Assembly (NCBI GenBank): GCA_903882935.1
Contig: CAIRZB010000059.1
Location: 1 to 64,000 of the forward strand
Direction: 5' to 3'
DNA length: 64,000 nt
From: an uncultured Parafilimonas sp.
Lineage (GTDB): Bacteria > Bacteroidota > Bacteroidia > Chitinophagales > Chitinophagaceae
Position numbers and translations under genes: made by a program. The notes beneath the pieces are model-generated. The model saw only the letters and a program-made list of their open reading frames with translations. It did no database searches and was not told where the DNA came from. Below are positions 36,899 to 45,333 of the stretch, piece by piece; the first letter of the stretch is position 1; each line of letters begins with the position of its first letter.

Positions 36899-36928
36899 TC
36901 AATCTCTTTCCTCTTTCAAACGTACTTT

Positions 36929-39301
36929 CTACTTCTGCGCTGCTTTCTGCATCGGGCTCAACCCTTGCGAAACACCGCGCGCGGCTTGCTTTATTTTGTA
37001 GATGGCCAGTTTGCTCAGGCCTTCTACCTTAGGCCAGGTATTGTTGGTTTCGTTAATGTCGGCGGTTTCTTTCAGGGGGTCAAGCAGCACACTGGCCACT
37101 TCCTTATCCTTCAAAAACACTTTGCTAAAGTGGTTCTCGTTTTTGCGCCAAATTTGCACGGGTATGCGGTCAATTTCCTTGGTGCCGTCGGTAAACGTCC
37201 ATTCAAGTATAATGGGCATTACCAAACCGCCCTTGTTGGTAAACGATGCTTCGTATAAATATTTGCCTGCATATTTTTGTTTGGCTGCTTCATCCAAGTC
37301 GTCAAAAGTGGCAGGGGCAGCGTTAAACTTGTACGTGCTGTCGTAGGCTTCTAAACCACGGTCGTAACGCCAGTAAAAATCGCGCAGGGTGGTATCCACA
37401 TCCGTTAAAAAATGGATGCTCTTGTCTTCCCTGTTGCGTATTTTAGAAATGTCTTCAAAAGCATTTACTGAAGGTTTGTCCAAACCCCTGGTGGCAGGGC
37501 CGCGGCTGGGCAAAGGTGCTGGTTTTGCAGTAGGGTCAATTTGGTAGGCTTTAACGCTGTCCAACGATATATCGCAGGGGTCAATCCCATAAAACCAACC
37601 GCGCCAAAACCAGTCAAGGTCTTCACCGCTCGCGTCTTCCATCGTTCTAAACAAGTCGGCCGGTGTGGGGTGTTTAAAAGCCCAGCGGCGTGCATATTCC
37701 TTAAAGGCATAGTCAAACAAATCGCGGCCCATAATGGTTTCGCGCAAAATGTTTAAGCCGGTGGCCGGTTTGGTATAAGCATTAGGGCCAAAACCAATAA
37801 TGTTTTCGCTGTTGGTCATAATGGGTTCCAACTGCTCTTTGGGCATCTTCATATACCCTGTAATGGCAGAGGCTGCCCCCTTGCGGCTGGGGAATTTGTT
37901 ATCGTACAGTTCCTCGGTAAGGTATTCGCAAAAGCTGTTCAGGCCTTCGTCCATCCAAGTCCATTGGCGCTCGTCGCTGTTAACAATCATGGGGAAGAAG
38001 TTATGCCCCACTTCGTGTATTATCACACCCAGCATGCCGTTTTTAGTGGCTTCGCTATAGGTGCCGTCTTTCTCGGTACGGCCAAAGTTGAAGCATATCA
38101 TGGGGTACTCCATACCGTTGGCGGCTTCAATACTTTGTGCCACCGGGTAGGGGTACGGGAAGGTGAAACGGGAATACGATTTTATGGTATGTGCAACCAC
38201 CTTGGTGGAGTACTTGCTATACAGGCCGTAAGCCTCCTTGCCATAAAAACTCATACACATTACCTTTTTGCCTTCCACAAAGGCGGGCATGGCATCCCAA
38301 ACAAACTTGCGGCTCGCGGTCCAAGCAAAATCGCGCACCATATCAGCCTTAAATACCCAAGTTTTTGTGGCGGTGGCTTTGTGTTTTTCAGCTTCTTTGG
38401 CCTCATCCAACGTAAATATTTGCAACGGCTCCTTGGCGGTTTGTGCCTGCTGCCAGCGGGCAAAATGTTTTGCATCCAACACCTGCTGGTAATTTTGGCA
38501 TTCGCCTGTGCCGCCCACCACATGGTCGGCCGGTACGGTTATCTGCACTTTAAAGTTGCCAAAGGTTAGGGCAAATTCGCCACGGCCTGCAAACTGGTGG
38601 TTTTGCCAGCCTTGAAAATCGCTGTACACGCATAGGCGGGGGTACCACTGTGTCATGGTAAACAGGTCGTTTCCATCTTCCGGAAAATGCTCCAAGCCCC
38701 CGCGGCCATTGTATTTAAAACGGTCGCTTATTTTATAGTTCCAGCCAATATTAAAAATAAACTGCTGGCCGGGCTTAAGGGTGGCTGGCAGTTCAACACG
38801 CATCATGGTTTTGTTAATGGTGTACTTTAACGCTTTGCCGGTGGCATCGGTTAGCTTTTCAATCTTGTCGCCGTAACCGTTGTCGGTTTTTTGCTCTGTA
38901 AGCTGGTCAAGGCTGGCAATGTTAACCGAGCCACCTATAGAGGATGGGTCGGGGTAGCCCGCGTTGTTTTCGCTGCTATGCTCGTTTTCGTCCAATTGCA
39001 GCCACAGGTAAGTAAGTGGGTCCGGGCTGTTGTTGTAGTAAGTAATGGTTTCGCTGCCGGTAAGTTTTGAGTTAGGCTCGTCCAGGCTGCATTTAATGTC
39101 GTAATCGGCCCGTTGCTGCCAGTACTTGGGGCCCGGCGCGCCACTTGCCGTGCGGTACTCGTTGGGCGTGGGCAAAATGGTGCCCAGTTGCTCAAACTTG
39201 TTCCCGTGGTTTACACCCGGGTTGTTTTTAATGTCCTGCGCTTCAGCCTGGCTTATTGCCGCCAACGCTGCGATGCATGTAAACAGTTTTCTCATTGTCA
39301 T
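36929..39301 (-). CDS. M1 family zinc metallopeptidase, exported
   Basis: 790 residues with a signal peptide (ends near QAEAQ). The gluzincin site is HEVGH at 429-433 and Glu452 (HExxH-18-E), and the exopeptidase-type GxMEN position reads GMEYP at 396-400, so the free N-terminus recognition of classical aminopeptidases may be altered. N-terminal ~370 residues form the saddle domain. The start overlaps the end of the HupE/UreJ gene by 59 bp (Met3 is an alternative start, 39295), indicating one transcript. It probably trims peptides in the periplasm. A strong terminator follows. Confidence 0.93.
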   Translation of the reverse strand: MTMRKLFTCIAALAAISQAEAQDIKNNPGVNHGNKFEQLGTILPTPNEYRTASGAPGPKYWQQRADYDIKCSLDEPNSKLTGSETITYYNNSPDPLTYLWLQLDENEHSSENNAGYPDPSSIGGSVNIASLDQLTEQKTDNGYGDKIEKLTDATGKALKYTINKTMMRVELPATLKPGQQFIFNIGWNYKISDRFKYNGRGGLEHFPEDGNDLFTMTQWYPRLCVYSDFQGWQNHQFAGRGEFALTFGNFKVQITVPADHVVGGTGECQNYQQVLDAKHFARWQQAQTAKEPLQIFTLDEAKEAEKHKATATKTWVFKADMVRDFAWTASRKFVWDAMPAFVEGKKVMCMSFYGKEAYGLYSKYSTKVVAHTIKSYSRFTFPYPYPVAQSIEAANGMEYPMICFNFGRTEKDGTYSEATKNGMLGVIIHEVGHNFFPMIVNSDERQWTWMDEGLNSFCEYLTEELYDNKFPSRKGAASAITGYMKMPKEQLEPIMTNSENIIGFGPNAYTKPATGLNILRETIMGRDLFDYAFKEYARRWAFKHPTPADLFRTMEDASGEDLDWFWRGWFYGIDPCDISLDSVKAYQIDPTAKPAPLPSRGPATRGLDKPSVNAFEDISKIRNREDKSIHFLTDVDTTLRDFYWRYDRGLEAYDSTYKFNAAPATFDDLDEAAKQKYAGKYLYEASFTNKGGLVMPIILEWTFTDGTKEIDRIPVQIWRKNENHFSKVFLKDKEVASVLLDPLKETADINETNNTWPKVEGLSKLAIYKIKQAARGVSQGLSPMQKAAQK

Positions 39302-39890
39302 GTGCTTTTTTTATTGGGAGACGTTCTATAGCCATTTGAAAAGCCAGTGCTGCAATACCGCCGCTTATAAAAAGCAGGTATGCGCGCCTGTTTACTTTTA
39401 ACAAATCTAAAACAAAGTACGACATTAACAGCATGGCGCTTACAATAACCAATTGGCCTACCTCAAGCCCTAGGTTAAAATATAGCAACTGCGCCACAAT
39501 GCTTTGGTTTTTGCCAAACATGTTTTTTAACACCTCACTAAACCCCAAACCGTGTACCAAGCCAAAAAACAACGCAAAAAAGTAAATGGACGGGTATTTT
39601 TGGTTAAACCCAAAGTTTTTTACAAAACAGTTGTTTACGGCAGTGATAATAATGGTGATGGCGATAAAAAACTCCGTTAGGTACTGGGGCACATTAATAA
39701 CATTAAAACTACTCAATGCCAGCGTAATGGAATGCCCAATGGTAAACGCACTTACCAATACCAGCAGCTTGCGCCAATTGGCCCAAACATACCGCAGGCA
39801 AAGCGCCATGATAAACAAAATATGGTCCAACCCGTTTAAAGCCGTGATGTGCTGGATACCCATTGGGAAGAACATGCTAAAATTACCCAT
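39243..39890 (-). CDS. HupE/UreJ-family membrane protein
   Basis: 215 residues with about six to seven TM helices. HupE/UreJ-type motifs are visible: GIQHITALNGLDHILFIMAL (in two parts) at the N-terminus, AFTIGHSITLAL, and FGLVHGLGFSEVL. The family is implicated in nickel or cobalt transport, but no hydrogenase or urease gene is nearby, so its metal role is not shown here. The last ~20 codons overlap the M1 peptidase start by 59 bp in a different frame. It is divergent from DUF6702 by 94 bp. The trio M1, HupE and DUF6702 recurs in Bacteroidota to my knowledge. Confidence 0.88.
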   Translation of the reverse strand: MGNFSMFFPMGIQHITALNGLDHILFIMALCLRYVWANWRKLLVLVSAFTIGHSITLALSSFNVINVPQYLTEFFIAITIIITAVNNCFVKNFGFNQKYPSIYFFALFFGLVHGLGFSEVLKNMFGKNQSIVAQLLYFNLGLEVGQLVIVSAMLLMSYFVLDLLKVNRRAYLLFISGGIAALAFQMAIERLPIKKAHDNEKTVYMHRSVGGNKPG

Positions 39891-39984
39891 GTGCCGTTTA
39901 CAGTTATTTTGGCTTTTTTATGCCGAGCATGGTAAAATTTTGAAATTAAGGCAGAGTTTTGCAGCAGAAAAAAATTATCGGTGA

Positions 39985-40476
39985 ATGGCAACTATGTTAC
40001 ACCAGTGGTTGATGCTGGCCTTTATGGGTTTTTTGCATCCTTTTTTTGTAAGCATGACAGATATGAACTACAACGCCAAGGATAAGGAGTTGGAAGTGAG
40101 CGTACGCATTTTTACCGACGATTTGGAAAACAGCATACGCAAATACCACCCTGGCATTAAGGTTGACGTTATACACCCCGCCAACCAGCAGCAGATGAAC
40201 CAGTTTGTAAACGAGTATATTCAAAAGCACCTGCAATTGAAAATAAATGGTGGGGCGGTACAAATGGCCTTTGCGGGTTACGAGCAGCAAAGCGAAAGCA
40301 TTTGGAGCTATTTTGAGGTAAAGAATGTTGCCGGCATAAAAAAGTTGGATGTAACCAACAACATACTGCACGACTATAACACCAACCAAATAAACATGCT
40401 GCATGTAATGGTTGGCAGCAACGAGCAAAACTACAAGCTGGATTACCCGGATAAAAGCACAACGTTTGGTTTTTAA
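39985..40476 (+). CDS. DUF6702-like exported protein
   Basis: 163 residues with a hydrophobic N-terminal segment (MLHQWLMLAFMGFLHPFFVS) that could be a signal or anchor. The core has SMTDMNYNAKDKELEVSVRIFTDDLENSI (as SMTDMNY and LEVSVRIFTDDL), LKINGGAVQMAFAGYEQQSESIW and a last NMLHVMVGSNEQNYKLDY. This pattern agrees with DUF6702, found next to M1 peptidases and HupE proteins in Bacteroidota. Function unknown. Met4 (39994) is an alternative start. Confidence 0.8.
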   Translation: MATMLHQWLMLAFMGFLHPFFVSMTDMNYNAKDKELEVSVRIFTDDLENSIRKYHPGIKVDVIHPANQQQMNQFVNEYIQKHLQLKINGGAVQMAFAGYEQQSESIWSYFEVKNVAGIKKLDVTNNILHDYNTNQINMLHVMVGSNEQNYKLDYPDKSTTFGF

Positions 40477-40700
40477 GCAATATCGCCTCACCCCTTATTC
40501 CCCTCTCCTTGCGGCAGAGGGGGGTGGAGGAGAGCTTGTTACAATCCATTAGTTAAATATTTCAGGTTAGTCTACAAAGTAAATCTTCCCAAAGCCTCCC
40601 GATAGTCGGGAAGAGGGGTTGGGAAGAGGCGACGTTAACCCAATATAATCGCCCGTTTTTCCAATGACCTATTGACGAATGACCTAATGACTTATCTTAT
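40477..40700. repeat. REP-like palindrome and degenerate 7/8-mer repeats before hflX
   Basis: Contains a palindrome around CCCCTCTCC..GGAGGGGG-type sequence at about 40498-40535, an inverted ACTCCCGA..TCGGGAAG element near 40597-40612, and a degenerate tandem series AATGACC/TATTGACG/AATGACC/TAATGAC at 40663-40691. These match the kinds of short dispersed repeats seen at 45.5, 46.3 and 47.2 kb. Confidence 0.5.
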
Positions 40701-40708
40701 AACAACAC

Positions 40709-40716
40709 TACCTTTG
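40709..40716 (+). promoter_or_regulatory. -7 box TACCTTTG of hflX
   Basis: Perfect TAnnTTTG 17 nt before the TTG start, leaving a leader of about 10-12 nt. The -33 region is replaced by the AATGACC-type repeat. Confidence 0.5.
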
Positions 40717-40733
40717 TAAAAATACAAGTACAC

Positions 40734-41924
40734 TTGATAGAGAAGAAACTTAACAGGAGCAAGGAAGAACGCGCAGTACTGGTGGGATTGATACAGAAAG
40801 ACCAAACAGATGCACAGGTGCAGGAATATATGGACGAACTGGCCTTTTTGGCCGAAACAGCCGGGCTGGATACCGTAAAACGGTTTGTGCAAAAAATGCA
40901 GCACCCCGACAGCAAAACCTTTGTAGGCAAGGGCAAGCTGGAAGAAATAAAAAACTTTGTAAAAAGCAAAGGGATTGACATTGCCATTTTTGACGATGAG
41001 CTTACCGGCAGCCAAATAAGCAATATTGCCGACGAACTGGGTATAAACGTAATTGACCGCAGCGACCTTATATTAGACATATTTGCCAGCCGCGCCCGCA
41101 CGGCACAAGCCAAGGTGCAGGTGGAACTGGCACAGTACCAATACATATTACCCCGCCTAAAAGGCATGTGGAAACACTTGGAAAGGCAGGGCGGCGGTAT
41201 CGGCTCCCGCGGGCCGGGTGAAACCGAAATAGAAACTGACCGCCGTATTGTAAAAGACAAGATTAGCCTGTTGCGCAAGCGCCTGGCCGAGATTGACAAG
41301 CAGATGTTTACGCAGCGTAAGGAAAGGGGTGAATTCATCCGCGTGTCGCTGGTGGGGTACACCAATGTGGGCAAAAGCACCATTATGAACCTGCTGAGTA
41401 AAAGTGAGGTATTTGCCGAAAACAAACTGTTTGCCACGCTTGACACCACCACCCGCAAAGTGGTTTTTGACGGCACGCCTTTTTTGCTGAGTGACACCGT
41501 TGGCTTTATTCGTAAGTTGCCACACCATTTGGTGGAGAGTTTTAAAAGCACGCTGGACGAGGTGCGCGAAGCGGATATTCTGCTGCATGTGGTAGATGTA
41601 TCGCACCAGCAATATGAGGAACAGATTGGCGTGGTAAACAAAACCCTGCAGGAGCTGAACACCTTTGAAAAGCCCACCCTGACCATTTTTAACAAAATGG
41701 ACCTGTACGAGGAAAAAAACTTTGACGCCTGGCTTGAACCGGAGGTAAAAGTGGAAATATTGCGCGAACTGCGGGAAAAATGGGAAGGCCTTACTGAGGG
41801 CAACTGCGTGTTTATATCAGCCAAAGAACGGCTGAACATTGACGGCCTGCGTGCATTTATGATGGACAAAGTGCGCAAAATGTACAAGATACGATACCCG
41901 TATAGGTCAGAATTTTTTTATTAG
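40734..41924 (+). CDS. hflX: GTPase HflX (ribosome-associated)
   Basis: Ribosome-splitting GTPase of the Obg-HflX class. 396 residues: an N-terminal HflX domain (GKGKLEEIKNFV, DDELTGSQISNI), a coiled linker with GGGIGSRGPGETEIETDRR, and the G domain with G1 GYTNVGKST, G2/G3 DTVGFIRKLPHHLVESF and G4 NKMD. The start codon is TTG: no ATG lies in frame upstream, and the reading opens directly after a perfect -7 box with a leader of about 12 nt. The Bacteroidota usually have a leader of this kind short. The preceding 200 bp are repeats. Confidence 0.96.
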   Translation: MIEKKLNRSKEERAVLVGLIQKDQTDAQVQEYMDELAFLAETAGLDTVKRFVQKMQHPDSKTFVGKGKLEEIKNFVKSKGIDIAIFDDELTGSQISNIADELGINVIDRSDLILDIFASRARTAQAKVQVELAQYQYILPRLKGMWKHLERQGGGIGSRGPGETEIETDRRIVKDKISLLRKRLAEIDKQMFTQRKERGEFIRVSLVGYTNVGKSTIMNLLSKSEVFAENKLFATLDTTTRKVVFDGTPFLLSDTVGFIRKLPHHLVESFKSTLDEVREADILLHVVDVSHQQYEEQIGVVNKTLQELNTFEKPTLTIFNKMDLYEEKNFDAWLEPEVKVEILRELREKWEGLTEGNCVFISAKERLNIDGLRAFMMDKVRKMYKIRYPYRSEFFY

Positions 41925-42049
41925 CGGCAGGCTGTTAGCCTTTGGCTACAAGCAAAATACAGTAGCACATTACCGCAGCGTATAATACAATAAAAATTAC
42001 TGGCATACACAAAAAGCTAACAGCTTGTGGCTAACAGCTAAAAGCTATT
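41925..42049. repeat. Degenerate GCTAACA/AGCTAAC repeats between hflX and the Rieske gene
   Basis: Copies of GGCTGTTAGCC, GGCTACAAGC (about 41930-41953) and AGCTAACAGC, GGCTAACAGCTAAAAGC (42013-42046) fill much of the spacer and run right up to the Rieske start at 42050, replacing a normal leader. Confidence 0.45.
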
Positions 42050-42397
42050 ATGAAGAAATACAAGTGGTATAAAATAGCCAGTGCAATGGCAGAGCTAGAT
42101 TTTGGCAGGGATAACCTGCTGGTGGCGGAGGCTGACGGCAAAAGGCTTACACTGGCCAACACCCCGGCCGGTTTGTTTGCCTGCGCCCATAAATGCCCAC
42201 ATACGGGCGGCATTATGGCCGACGGTTTTGTGGATGCCACCGGCAACATTGTTTGCCCCCTGCACCGCTACAAGTTTAGCCTGGCCAACGGCCGGAACAC
42301 CACCGGCGAAGGCTACTACCTTAAAACGTACCCCGTGGAGCTACGGGCCGACGGTATATACGTTGGTTTTGAGGAGAAGGGTTTGTTTGGCTGGTAG
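42050..42397 (+). CDS. Rieske [2Fe-2S] protein
   Basis: 115 residues with the Rieske pair: C45-A-H47 in CAHKCPHTGG and C69-P-L-H72, spaced 21 residues between C-x-H and C-x2-H, as in soluble Rieske ferredoxins and dioxygenase ferredoxin subunits. No signal or TM segment. It probably passes electrons to a redox partner; the membrane iron-sulfur protein at 43176 is the only other redox gene nearby, on the other strand. The region directly upstream is a degenerate repeat (42013-42046), with no -7 box seen. Confidence 0.93.
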   Translation: MKKYKWYKIASAMAELDFGRDNLLVAEADGKRLTLANTPAGLFACAHKCPHTGGIMADGFVDATGNIVCPLHRYKFSLANGRNTTGEGYYLKTYPVELRADGIYVGFEEKGLFGW

Positions 42398-42463
42398 GCA
42401 CTTATACATAAACGTATGTATTACAGCCTGTTGTAAATTTATTTTAAAAAAAATTAAAAGCCT

Positions 42464-42494
42464 TTTGGTAAAATACGCAAAACCCCTATTTTTG
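42464..42494 (+). promoter_or_regulatory. Canonical promoter of tRNA-Asn
   Basis: TTTG (42464-42467), 19-nt spacer, TATTTTTG (42487-42494): a full Bacteroidota consensus 18 nt upstream of the tRNA 5' end. Confidence 0.8.
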
Positions 42495-42512
42495 CAACCC
42501 CTTAGGGGAAAT

Positions 42513-42586
42513 TCCTCAGTAGCTCAGTTGGTTAGAGCATCTGACTGTTAATCAGAGGGTCTCCCGTTCAAGTCGGGACTGAGGAG
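42513..42586 (+). tRNA. tRNA-Asn (anticodon GTT)
   Basis: 74-nt cloverleaf. Acceptor stem TCCTCAG (42513-42519) pairs with CTGAGGA (42579-42585), D stem GCTC/GAGC, anticodon stem TCTGA/TCAGA with GTT at 42547-42549, and T arm TCCCG-TTCAAGT-CGGGA (42562-42578). Discriminator base G. CCA is not encoded. Terminator at 42598-42632. Confidence 0.97.
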
Positions 42587-42597
42587 CAAGAAAATCA

Positions 42598-42632
42598 AGC
42601 AGTTACGTTTAACAATCGTAGCTGCTTTTTTA
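42598..42632 (+). terminator. Terminator of tRNA-Asn
   Basis: AGCAG-T-TACG (42598-42607) pairs with CGTA-G-CTGCT (42617-42626), followed by TTTTTT. Confidence 0.75.
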
Positions 42633-42665
42633 TTTGCACAGGATTTGGATAAAGGATTAAAACCC

Positions 42666-42928
42666 CGCTGGCGCAGGTCTCCCGACCTGTGCCTAGCATT
42701 TACTTATTACTACTTTTCAACAGGCCGGAGCCAACGCGTTTACCGCCTGGCACAAACAACTTAAAACCTAGCAGCAGGCAGTGTTTTACATACACAAAAA
42801 TGAGCCTAACAGGTGCTTATCGAATGTGCACCGCTATATTGCGCTATGCAAGTTGCTTTTTATTGGCACTACCTACACTGTTGCAAACAAGTAAGTGCAA
42901 GGCATAGGTCGCGAGACCTGCGCCAGCG
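42666..42928. repeat. 33-bp imperfect inverted repeats bounding ~197 bp (MITE-like)
   Basis: The left arm 42666-42698 and the right arm 42896-42928 are inverted copies agreeing at about 30 of 33 positions. Each arm itself contains the palindrome AGGTC-tcgc-GACCT. The inner 197 bp has no convincing ORF. This fits either a non-autonomous transposable element or two copies of one dispersed repeat. It occupies the otherwise gene-free 42633-43175 stretch, whose remainder holds nothing recognisable. Confidence 0.6.
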
Positions 42929-43175
42929 CGGCGTTCACCAAGTCAAAGCCGCCGCTGCGGCCACCACGTTAATCTGCTCGTCAAACAAAAGCTTGTAAAG
43001 ACCTCTTAAAAAATAGCCAAGGGGTCTTTACACTAAACGGCTTTTGTATTAAACTAGTTTTTTGACCACTCGTTATCAATGACCGGCACTGCCGTGTTCC
43101 AATCAGGACACAAACTTTTAGAAGAATACCCAACAAGTGTTGCACTAACAAAGTGGGGGAGTAACACCGCTTTTC

Positions 43176-44309
43176 TTATAACCTAACAATGCCAGAAGCA
43201 GTGGAATCCACTTGCTTCAGCCGCTGCCCTGCTTGCTTACCCGCTGCCATTTGCTGCTTGGTGGCAAAAGCAGGCCTTGCCAGCCAACTGGTATTGGTTG
43301 GCTTGCGTACTACCAGCCAATAAAAAAAGAAGGCGGTTGTGGCTGTTGTAATGGCTGGCATAGACCAGCCCGGTAAGGTGTTCCGCAGGTTTACCAAAAG
43401 GCCGTCATAGCCTTGTTGCCCAAATCCTAACAAGGCCGGTATACGGTACCAGTAGTAGCACGATACGGCTGCTGCCCCAAAAACACTAATGAGCTTGCGC
43501 GTATGTTGCTCTTTTACAATGCCCCGCACGATGGCATACAATGCCAATGTAATGGCAAACCCCAGCGCGGGCATTTTGTATACGCCCATAAAGGCACCCA
43601 GGGTGGTAATTTTTTCAGCATCCGGCACCTGGAACCAACCCCATATAAAACCCGGCAGACCACCCACTACTGCCCAGCCGCCAATGGTATGGTAAATAGA
43701 CTTGTTGCCCGTTTTTGGGTGTATATTGGGGGTGGAGTCTGGGCAGGGTATAACACAGTTGGCGCATTTGCCACAGTGGGCATTGGGCAATGGCACATGG
43801 GTGTTGCCGCCATACAGTTTCTCCACCGGGTGCACAGGGCATAACCCAGCACACCAGGCACTTTTCCATTCATACACAAAACCAGTGGCGATGCCCACGG
43901 TTGCAAGGCCAATAATCAGTAAGCCAGTGGCCGGCCCGTTGTTGTTAAACAAGGCATGCCGTAGTGGCACAATTACATACAGGGCGGCCACACCCATTAG
44001 GTTAAGCCTGCCCAACTGTTTTACCGAGAGCCTTTTGCGTTTACTAAGGCCGGCATGCCTAGGTAACAAAATGGTGGTGGCCAGCGGGCAAATATTGCGC
44101 CAAAGCCCCGGTGCCAGTACCAGCACTGCGGGTGCAACGGGTATTAGCACATCCCAAAACAGGGTAAGGCCAAGGGCAGATACAAACAGCAAACAATACA
44201 AGATGGCCGCGCCAAGCAACCAAACGGCCACCTGCGCCACCCGCCACCCAAACATGTTGTTTGCAGGCAGGGGGCTAACCTTTTGCGGGGCAAGCAATAG
44301 TTTTGGCAT
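43176..44309 (-). CDS. Multi-pass membrane protein with a [4Fe-4S] motif (NapH-like)
   Basis: 377 residues with about 8-10 TM helices. Near residue 185-195 it has WCAGLCPVHPVEKLYGG and then CGKCANCVIPCPDS, a C-x2-C-x2-C-x3-CP [4Fe-4S] ferredoxin motif, as in NapH/NosR-like quinol-oxidising electron-transfer membrane proteins. Other hydrophobic blocks are AAILYCLLFVSALGLTLFW at the N-terminus and FFFYWLVV near the end. It likely passes electrons between the quinone pool and periplasmic or cytoplasmic partners; the actual partner is unknown. The gene is isolated and follows a repeat region. Confidence 0.75.
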   Translation of the reverse strand: MPKLLLAPQKVSPLPANNMFGWRVAQVAVWLLGAAILYCLLFVSALGLTLFWDVLIPVAPAVLVLAPGLWRNICPLATTILLPRHAGLSKRKRLSVKQLGRLNLMGVAALYVIVPLRHALFNNNGPATGLLIIGLATVGIATGFVYEWKSAWCAGLCPVHPVEKLYGGNTHVPLPNAHCGKCANCVIPCPDSTPNIHPKTGNKSIYHTIGGWAVVGGLPGFIWGWFQVPDAEKITTLGAFMGVYKMPALGFAITLALYAIVRGIVKEQHTRKLISVFGAAAVSCYYWYRIPALLGFGQQGYDGLLVNLRNTLPGWSMPAITTATTAFFFYWLVVRKPTNTSWLARPAFATKQQMAAGKQAGQRLKQVDSTASGIVRL

Positions 44310-44529
44310 ACAACTACATTATCAACTTTAAGCCTATAAAAACAGTGTACTTTTACGGCAACGAAATTATAGGCCACGCAGCAGGTAAAATATGATTTTA
44401 ATCATGCCAAAACCGCGTAATACTGTCGGTAGTGGCCGGTGCATGGTTAGCAATAAAAGTATCGACTGCGAACTTACCTTAGGCCATGAAAAATAGGGAT
44501 AGCGACTAGGGATGTTTTGATTAAATAAA

Positions 44530-44537
44530 TATATTTG
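44530..44537 (+). promoter_or_regulatory. -7 box TATATTTG of the alkylation repair gene
   Basis: Perfect TAnnTTTG, 25 nt before the ATG at 44563. Confidence 0.5.
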
Positions 44538-44562
44538 AAACAGTAACCAAACAAATAAAACC

Positions 44563-45270
44563 ATGACCACCGCTGAAATAATGGCCGACCTTGAACTACA
44601 CGGTGAACCCAATATTAAAAAAATATTGCTGAAGCACGGCGTTAAAGAGCCATTTTTTGGTGTAAAGGTGGAACACCTGAAAACAATACAGAAAAAAGTG
44701 AAGAACGACTACCAGTTGGCGAAAGACCTGTTTGCTACTGGTAATGCCGATGCCATGTATTTAGCAGGCCTGATTACAGACGATGACAAAATGACCAAGG
44801 CCGACCTGCAAACCTGGGTGCAGCACGCGGTATCGCAAAACATAAGCGAATATACCGTACCCTGGGTGGCCGCCGGCAGCCGCTTTGGCTACGAACTGGC
44901 ATTGGAGTGGATAGATGCACCGGAAGAGCATATTGCCGCAGCCGGATGGTGTACTTTGGGTAACATTGCGGCCTTAAAGCCCGACAGCGCATTGGATATA
45001 CCCGCCTTTAAAGCCCTGTTGGCTAATGTGGCTGAGACAATAAACGCCGCCCCTAACCGTGTAAAACAAACGATGAATGGCTTTATTATTGCCGCCGGGG
45101 CATATATAGTGGCCTTAACTGAAGAGGCTATTGCCGCCGCGAACAATATTGGCACCGTGGAAGTGGATATGAACGGCACGGCCTGCAAAGTACCCTCGGC
45201 CGTTGAATACATCAACAAAATAAAAGCGCGGGGCAGCTTAGGTAAAAAGAAGAAAACAGTGAAGTGCTAA
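44563..45270 (+). CDS. DNA alkylation repair protein (AlkD-like HEAT-repeat glycosylase)
   Basis: 235 residues, all-helical, with the N-terminal GEPNIKKILLKHGVKEPFFGVKVEHLK (parts NIKKILLKHG and GVKVEHLKTI) and TVPWVAAGSRFGYELALEWI, matching the DNA_alkylation (PF08713) family of HEAT-like repeats. AlkD-type enzymes remove N3/N7-alkylated bases without base flipping. The usual Trp/Asp catalytic positions cannot be located with certainty here, so glycosylase activity is inferred from the family. Monocistronic, convergent with ribF. Confidence 0.85.
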   Translation: MTTAEIMADLELHGEPNIKKILLKHGVKEPFFGVKVEHLKTIQKKVKNDYQLAKDLFATGNADAMYLAGLITDDDKMTKADLQTWVQHAVSQNISEYTVPWVAAGSRFGYELALEWIDAPEEHIAAAGWCTLGNIAALKPDSALDIPAFKALLANVAETINAAPNRVKQTMNGFIIAAGAYIVALTEEAIAAANNIGTVEVDMNGTACKVPSAVEYINKIKARGSLGKKKKTVKC

Positions 45271-45333
45271 AGTGCTGCAAACAGCCGAGCTGACTTAGGA
45301 TGATTGATGGCTCGAAACGAGTTAAAACGGGGG

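Noticed and set aside
40697-41887. 396-codon open frame on the minus strand opposite hflX
   Set aside because: It mirrors hflX almost base for base and its translation is Ser/Arg-rich without domain features; an antisense shadow of a real gene.
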